Below are positions 61,769 through 64,000 of a stretch of 64,000 nt of DNA, in pieces. The position numbers and the translations under genes are program-made. The notes under the pieces were generated by a model. The model was not told the origin of the DNA. It ran no database searches and saw only the letters and a program-made list of their open reading frames with translations. Source of the DNA: Streptomyces sp. NBC_01267 (GTDB taxonomy: Bacteria; Actinomycetota; Actinomycetes; Streptomycetales; Streptomycetaceae); NCBI RefSeq assembly GCF_036241575.1, contig NZ_CP108455.1:6431001-6495000 (forward strand). The letters are read 5' to 3'. The first letter of the stretch is position 1. Every line of letters starts with the position of its first letter.

Positions 61769-62554
61769 TCACACGGCGATGACCTCGACGCCCGCGTCGG
61801 TGAAGAGATCCGTCATCGACTGGCTGATGAAGCTGTCCGTGACCAGGATGTCCACCTGATCGGTGGTGCAGATCCTGGCGAAGGCGCGCATGCCGAGCTT
61901 CGTGGAGTCCGCCGCGACCACCACGCGCTCGGCACGCTCGCACAACAGCCGGTTGATGCCCGCCTCGTCCTCGTGGTGCGCCGCCGCTCCGTGCACCACG
62001 TCGAAGCCGTTCACCCCGAGGACGGCGGTGTCCATGGTGATCTGGCCGAGGACGCCGTTGGCGAGCGGCCCGGTGAGTTCGTACGACTGCGGGCGGGCCA
62101 CTCCACCGGTCACCACGATCTTGAACTGGGGCCGGATGGCGAGCTCGTTGGCGATGTTCAGCGCGTTGGTCACGACGGTGAGCGCCGGAGTTCCCGCCGA
62201 CAGGTCGGGGCGGACGGCGAGCGCGCGGGCGACTTCCGTCGTCGTGGTGCCGCCGGTGAGGCCAACTGCCTCGCCCGCGGTGATCAGTTCGGCGACTGCC
62301 TGCGCGATACGCTGCTTCTCCGATGCGCGGCGTGCCGTCTTGTAGCGCAGCGGGAGTTCGTAACTGACGCCGTGCACGACGGCGCCACCACGGGTGCGCA
62401 CCAGCATCTGCTGCTGGGCGAGTTGGTCGAAATCACGCCGGATGGTGGCGGCCGACACGTCGAGCGCGAGGGCGGCAGCCTCGACATCGAGACGGCCCTG
62501 TTCGACGAGCAGCTCAAGGAGTGCCTTCCAACGCGCGTCGCGGGACTGGGACAT
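61769..62554 (-). CDS. DeoR-family sugar repressor
   Basis: 261 residues. The N-terminal HTH is RLDVEAAALALDVSAATIRRDFDQL, and the rest is a DeoR C-terminal sensor fold (GLTGGTTTTEVARAL with the phosphosugar loop, VVVAADSTKLG). Members such as AgaR, GatR or SgcR bind phosphorylated sugars. ATG at 62554 was chosen with GAGGAG upstream. It diverges from the SIS gene and probably controls it and the transporter operon. Confidence 0.93.
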   Translation of the reverse strand: MSQSRDARWKALLELLVEQGRLDVEAAALALDVSAATIRRDFDQLAQQQMLVRTRGGAVVHGVSYELPLRYKTARRASEKQRIAQAVAELITAGEAVGLTGGTTTTEVARALAVRPDLSAGTPALTVVTNALNIANELAIRPQFKIVVTGGVARPQSYELTGPLANGVLGQITMDTAVLGVNGFDVVHGAAAHHEDEAGINRLLCERAERVVVAADSTKLGMRAFARICTTDQVDILVTDSFISQSMTDLFTDAGVEVIAV

Positions 62555-62608
62555 CTCTCGCACTCTCCTCTTCGGTGGAACGATGCGACCCTAACCCAGA
62601 ATCGCATA

Positions 62609-62642
62609 GTGCTTGATTGTGCTTGAAACAACGCAGTATCTT
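62609..62642. promoter_or_regulatory. GTGCTTGA direct repeats over a likely promoter of the SIS gene
   Basis: GTGCTTGA is repeated at 62609-62616 and 62619-62626 with a 10-base period, a DeoR-type arrangement. They overlap a plausible promoter TTGATT (62613-62618), 18 bases, TATCTT (62637-62642). Confidence 0.55.
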
Positions 62643-62680
62643 GCAGAAATAAACATTGACCTGAGGGGTGGAATCCAGAC

Positions 62681-63565
62681 ATGAGCCATGTCCAGAACGA
62701 GCTGTCCAGTCAGCCCGAGTGCTGGGAGCGCGCTGCGGCGCTGGCCGGAAGCCAGGCGGCGGCTCTGCCGTCCGCCGGTGAGCGCGTCGCGATCGTCGGC
62801 TGCGGAACCTCGTGGTTCATGGGGCAGGCCGTGGCCGCGCTGCGCGAGGGGTCGGGCCAGGGCGAGACCGACGCCTTCGCGGCGTCCGAATTCCCCTTCA
62901 ACCGCAGCTACGACCGCGTCATAGCGCTCAGCCGCTCGGGTACCACGACCGAGGTGCTCGAACTCCTCGCCAAGGTGCGCGGCACGTCCCGTACGACCGC
63001 GATCATCGGTGACCCCAAGACCCCCGCGATCGACGCCGCCGACGACGTCGTCGTCCTCGAATTCGCCGACGAGCAGTCCGTCGTCCAGACCCGGTTCGCC
63101 ACCACCGCGCTCACGCTGCTCCGCGCCCACCTCGGCCTGCACACCGACGCCGTCGTGGCCGACGTGCGGACCGCGCTCGCCGAGCCGCTGCCCGAAGGGC
63201 TGGTCGACTGCTCGCAGTTCACCTTCCTCGGCCGCGGCTGGAGCAACGGCCTCGCGCAGGAGGCCGCGCTGAAGATGCGCGAGGCCTCGCTGTCCTGGAC
63301 CGAGGCGTACCCCGCCATGGAGTACCGCCACGGCCCGATCAGCATCACCACCGAGGGCACCGCGACCTGGATGTTCGGCGAGACCCCCGAGGGCCTGGAG
63401 GAGCAGGTCCGCTCCACCGGCGGCATGTGGGTGGCCGGCGGTCTCGACCCGCTCGCCGAGCTCGTCCGGGCGCAGCGCCTGGCCGTCGCCATCGCGGCGG
63501 CCCGCGGTCTCGACCCGGACTCCCCGCGTCACCTCACCCGTTCCGTCATCCTCGACGAGGGCTGA
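62681..63565 (+). CDS. SIS-domain sugar isomerase/deaminase (AgaS/GlmS-like)
   Basis: 294 residues, two SIS domains. Phosphosugar-binding loops are VGCGTSWFMGQA and SRSGTTTEVLELL, and the C-terminal segment AMEYRHGPISI is shared with AgaS and GlmS isomerase domains. No glutaminase domain, so it is an AgaS-type aminosugar-phosphate isomerase/deaminase or related aldose-ketose isomerase. It is followed three bases later by the aldolase gene. Confidence 0.88.
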   Translation: MSHVQNELSSQPECWERAAALAGSQAAALPSAGERVAIVGCGTSWFMGQAVAALREGSGQGETDAFAASEFPFNRSYDRVIALSRSGTTTEVLELLAKVRGTSRTTAIIGDPKTPAIDAADDVVVLEFADEQSVVQTRFATTALTLLRAHLGLHTDAVVADVRTALAEPLPEGLVDCSQFTFLGRGWSNGLAQEAALKMREASLSWTEAYPAMEYRHGPISITTEGTATWMFGETPEGLEEQVRSTGGMWVAGGLDPLAELVRAQRLAVAIAAARGLDPDSPRHLTRSVILDEG

Positions 63566-63568
63566 GCG

Positions 63569-64000
63569 ATGCCCCTCGCCGAGAGCGGGACGCTGGTCGC
63601 CGACGCCGCCGCCCGGCGCGGCGCGGTGGCCGCGTTCAACATCATCACGCTGGAGCACGCGGAGGCGGTGATCGCCGGGGCCGAGGCCGCCGGTGCCCCG
63701 GTCATCCTCCAGATCAGCGAGAACGCGGTGAAGTACCGGCAGGGGCAGCTGCTTCCGCTGGCGCGCGCCGCGGCCGAGGCGGCGCGGCTCGCGGCCGTGC
63801 CCGTCGCGCTGCACCTCGACCACGTGAAGAGCGACGCCCTGCTGCGGCAGGCGGCCGACGCCGGGTTCAGCTCGGTGATGTACGACGCCGCGCACCTCCC
63901 GTACGCGGAGAACCTGGCCGCGACCCGGAACGCCGCCGAGTGGGCGCACTCCCACGGACTGTGGATCGAAGCCGAGTTGGGCGAGGTCGGTGGCAAGGAC
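63569..64000 (+). CDS. Class II fructose/tagatose-bisphosphate aldolase, N-terminal part
   Basis: 144 residues visible before the window ends. The fold matches FbaA/GatY/KbaY: AAFNIITLEHAEAVIAGAEA, VILQISENAVKY, and the zinc histidine in ALHLDHVKSD, then EAELGEVGGKD. It should cleave a ketose-1,6-bisphosphate to DHAP and an aldehyde. It is coupled to the SIS gene. Whether it prefers tagatose or fructose bisphosphate cannot be judged from this part. Confidence 0.92.
   Translation, partial: MPLAESGTLVADAAARRGAVAAFNIITLEHAEAVIAGAEAAGAPVILQISENAVKYRQGQLLPLARAAAEAARLAAVPVALHLDHVKSDALLRQAADAGFSSVMYDAAHLPYAENLAATRNAAEWAHSHGLWIEAELGEVGGKD

Overview
The window is high-GC actinobacterial DNA with strong G/C bias at third codon positions, frequent GTG starts, ATGA/GTGA gene overlaps and long antisense open frames, all typical of Streptomyces. 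The order of the conserved blocks (fadB-fadA-RNase D-response regulator-DUF3000-hemE ... hemY-hemQ ... murC-msrB) matches what I remember of the Streptomyces coelicolor SCO6026-SCO6061 region; that synteny is from memory and was not searched. No rRNA, tRNA, CRISPR array or insertion sequence was recognised.

Layout. 0-15 kb is mostly core: a beta-oxidation pair (fadB cut by the window edge, fadA), an RNase D, a LuxR-type response regulator, DUF3000, heme genes of the coproporphyrin-dependent branch (hemE, hemY, hemQ) interleaved with a CoA-disulfide-reductase-like flavoprotein and a DUF4349 lipoprotein, a secreted tripeptidyl-aminopeptidase-like hydrolase, and a DUF692/MNIO protein. 15-31 kb is more variable: a Tat-exported phospholipase C, a methyltransferase, an arsenic island (arsC-acr3-arsR diverging from an ArsI-type C-As lyase, with a mirrored pair of probable ArsR operators), a GH92 mannosidase behind a LacI-type palindrome, a carboxylesterase, a PTH2 protein, an AIM24 protein with an ABC exporter pair, a small secreted protein, and a GH18 chitinase with a near-consensus DasR (dre) site. 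31-36 kb returns to core: osmC, zapE, a RibD-like reductase, murC, msrB.

36-56.5 kb is the most unusual part. A minus-strand operon (56469 down to 45120) encodes a zinc-ribbon protein, a multi-Fn3-like protein, a soluble GTPase, a GAP1-type GTPase-associated protein, a membrane GTPase, a 43-residue membrane peptide, a TerY-like vWA protein, a PP2C phosphatase and a Ser/Thr kinase. Most junctions overlap or abut. These families match the GTPase/GAP1 and TerY-P triad conflict systems predicted by comparative genomics. Convergent to it lie a two-TM protein and a small helical protein sharing the motif NF-x-GD-[VI]-x-GPSNFG-x-x-G, which looks like a homotypic (possibly amyloid-type) adaptor pair. 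About 5 kb away (38180-40750) sits a decayed second copy: a paralogous GAP1 missing a central block, preceded by a 36-residue relic made of the two ends of the GTPase and by the scrambled 3' end of the Fn3-like gene.

The window closes (56.8-64 kb) with a sugar locus: two LplB/LplC-type permeases, a Tat lipoprotein binding protein and a Gfo/Idh/MocA dehydrogenase, then a DeoR repressor divergent from a SIS-domain sugar isomerase and a class II aldolase. The enzyme set suggests uptake and breakdown of an amino sugar through a ketose-bisphosphate aldolase step. The exact sugar cannot be read from the sequence.
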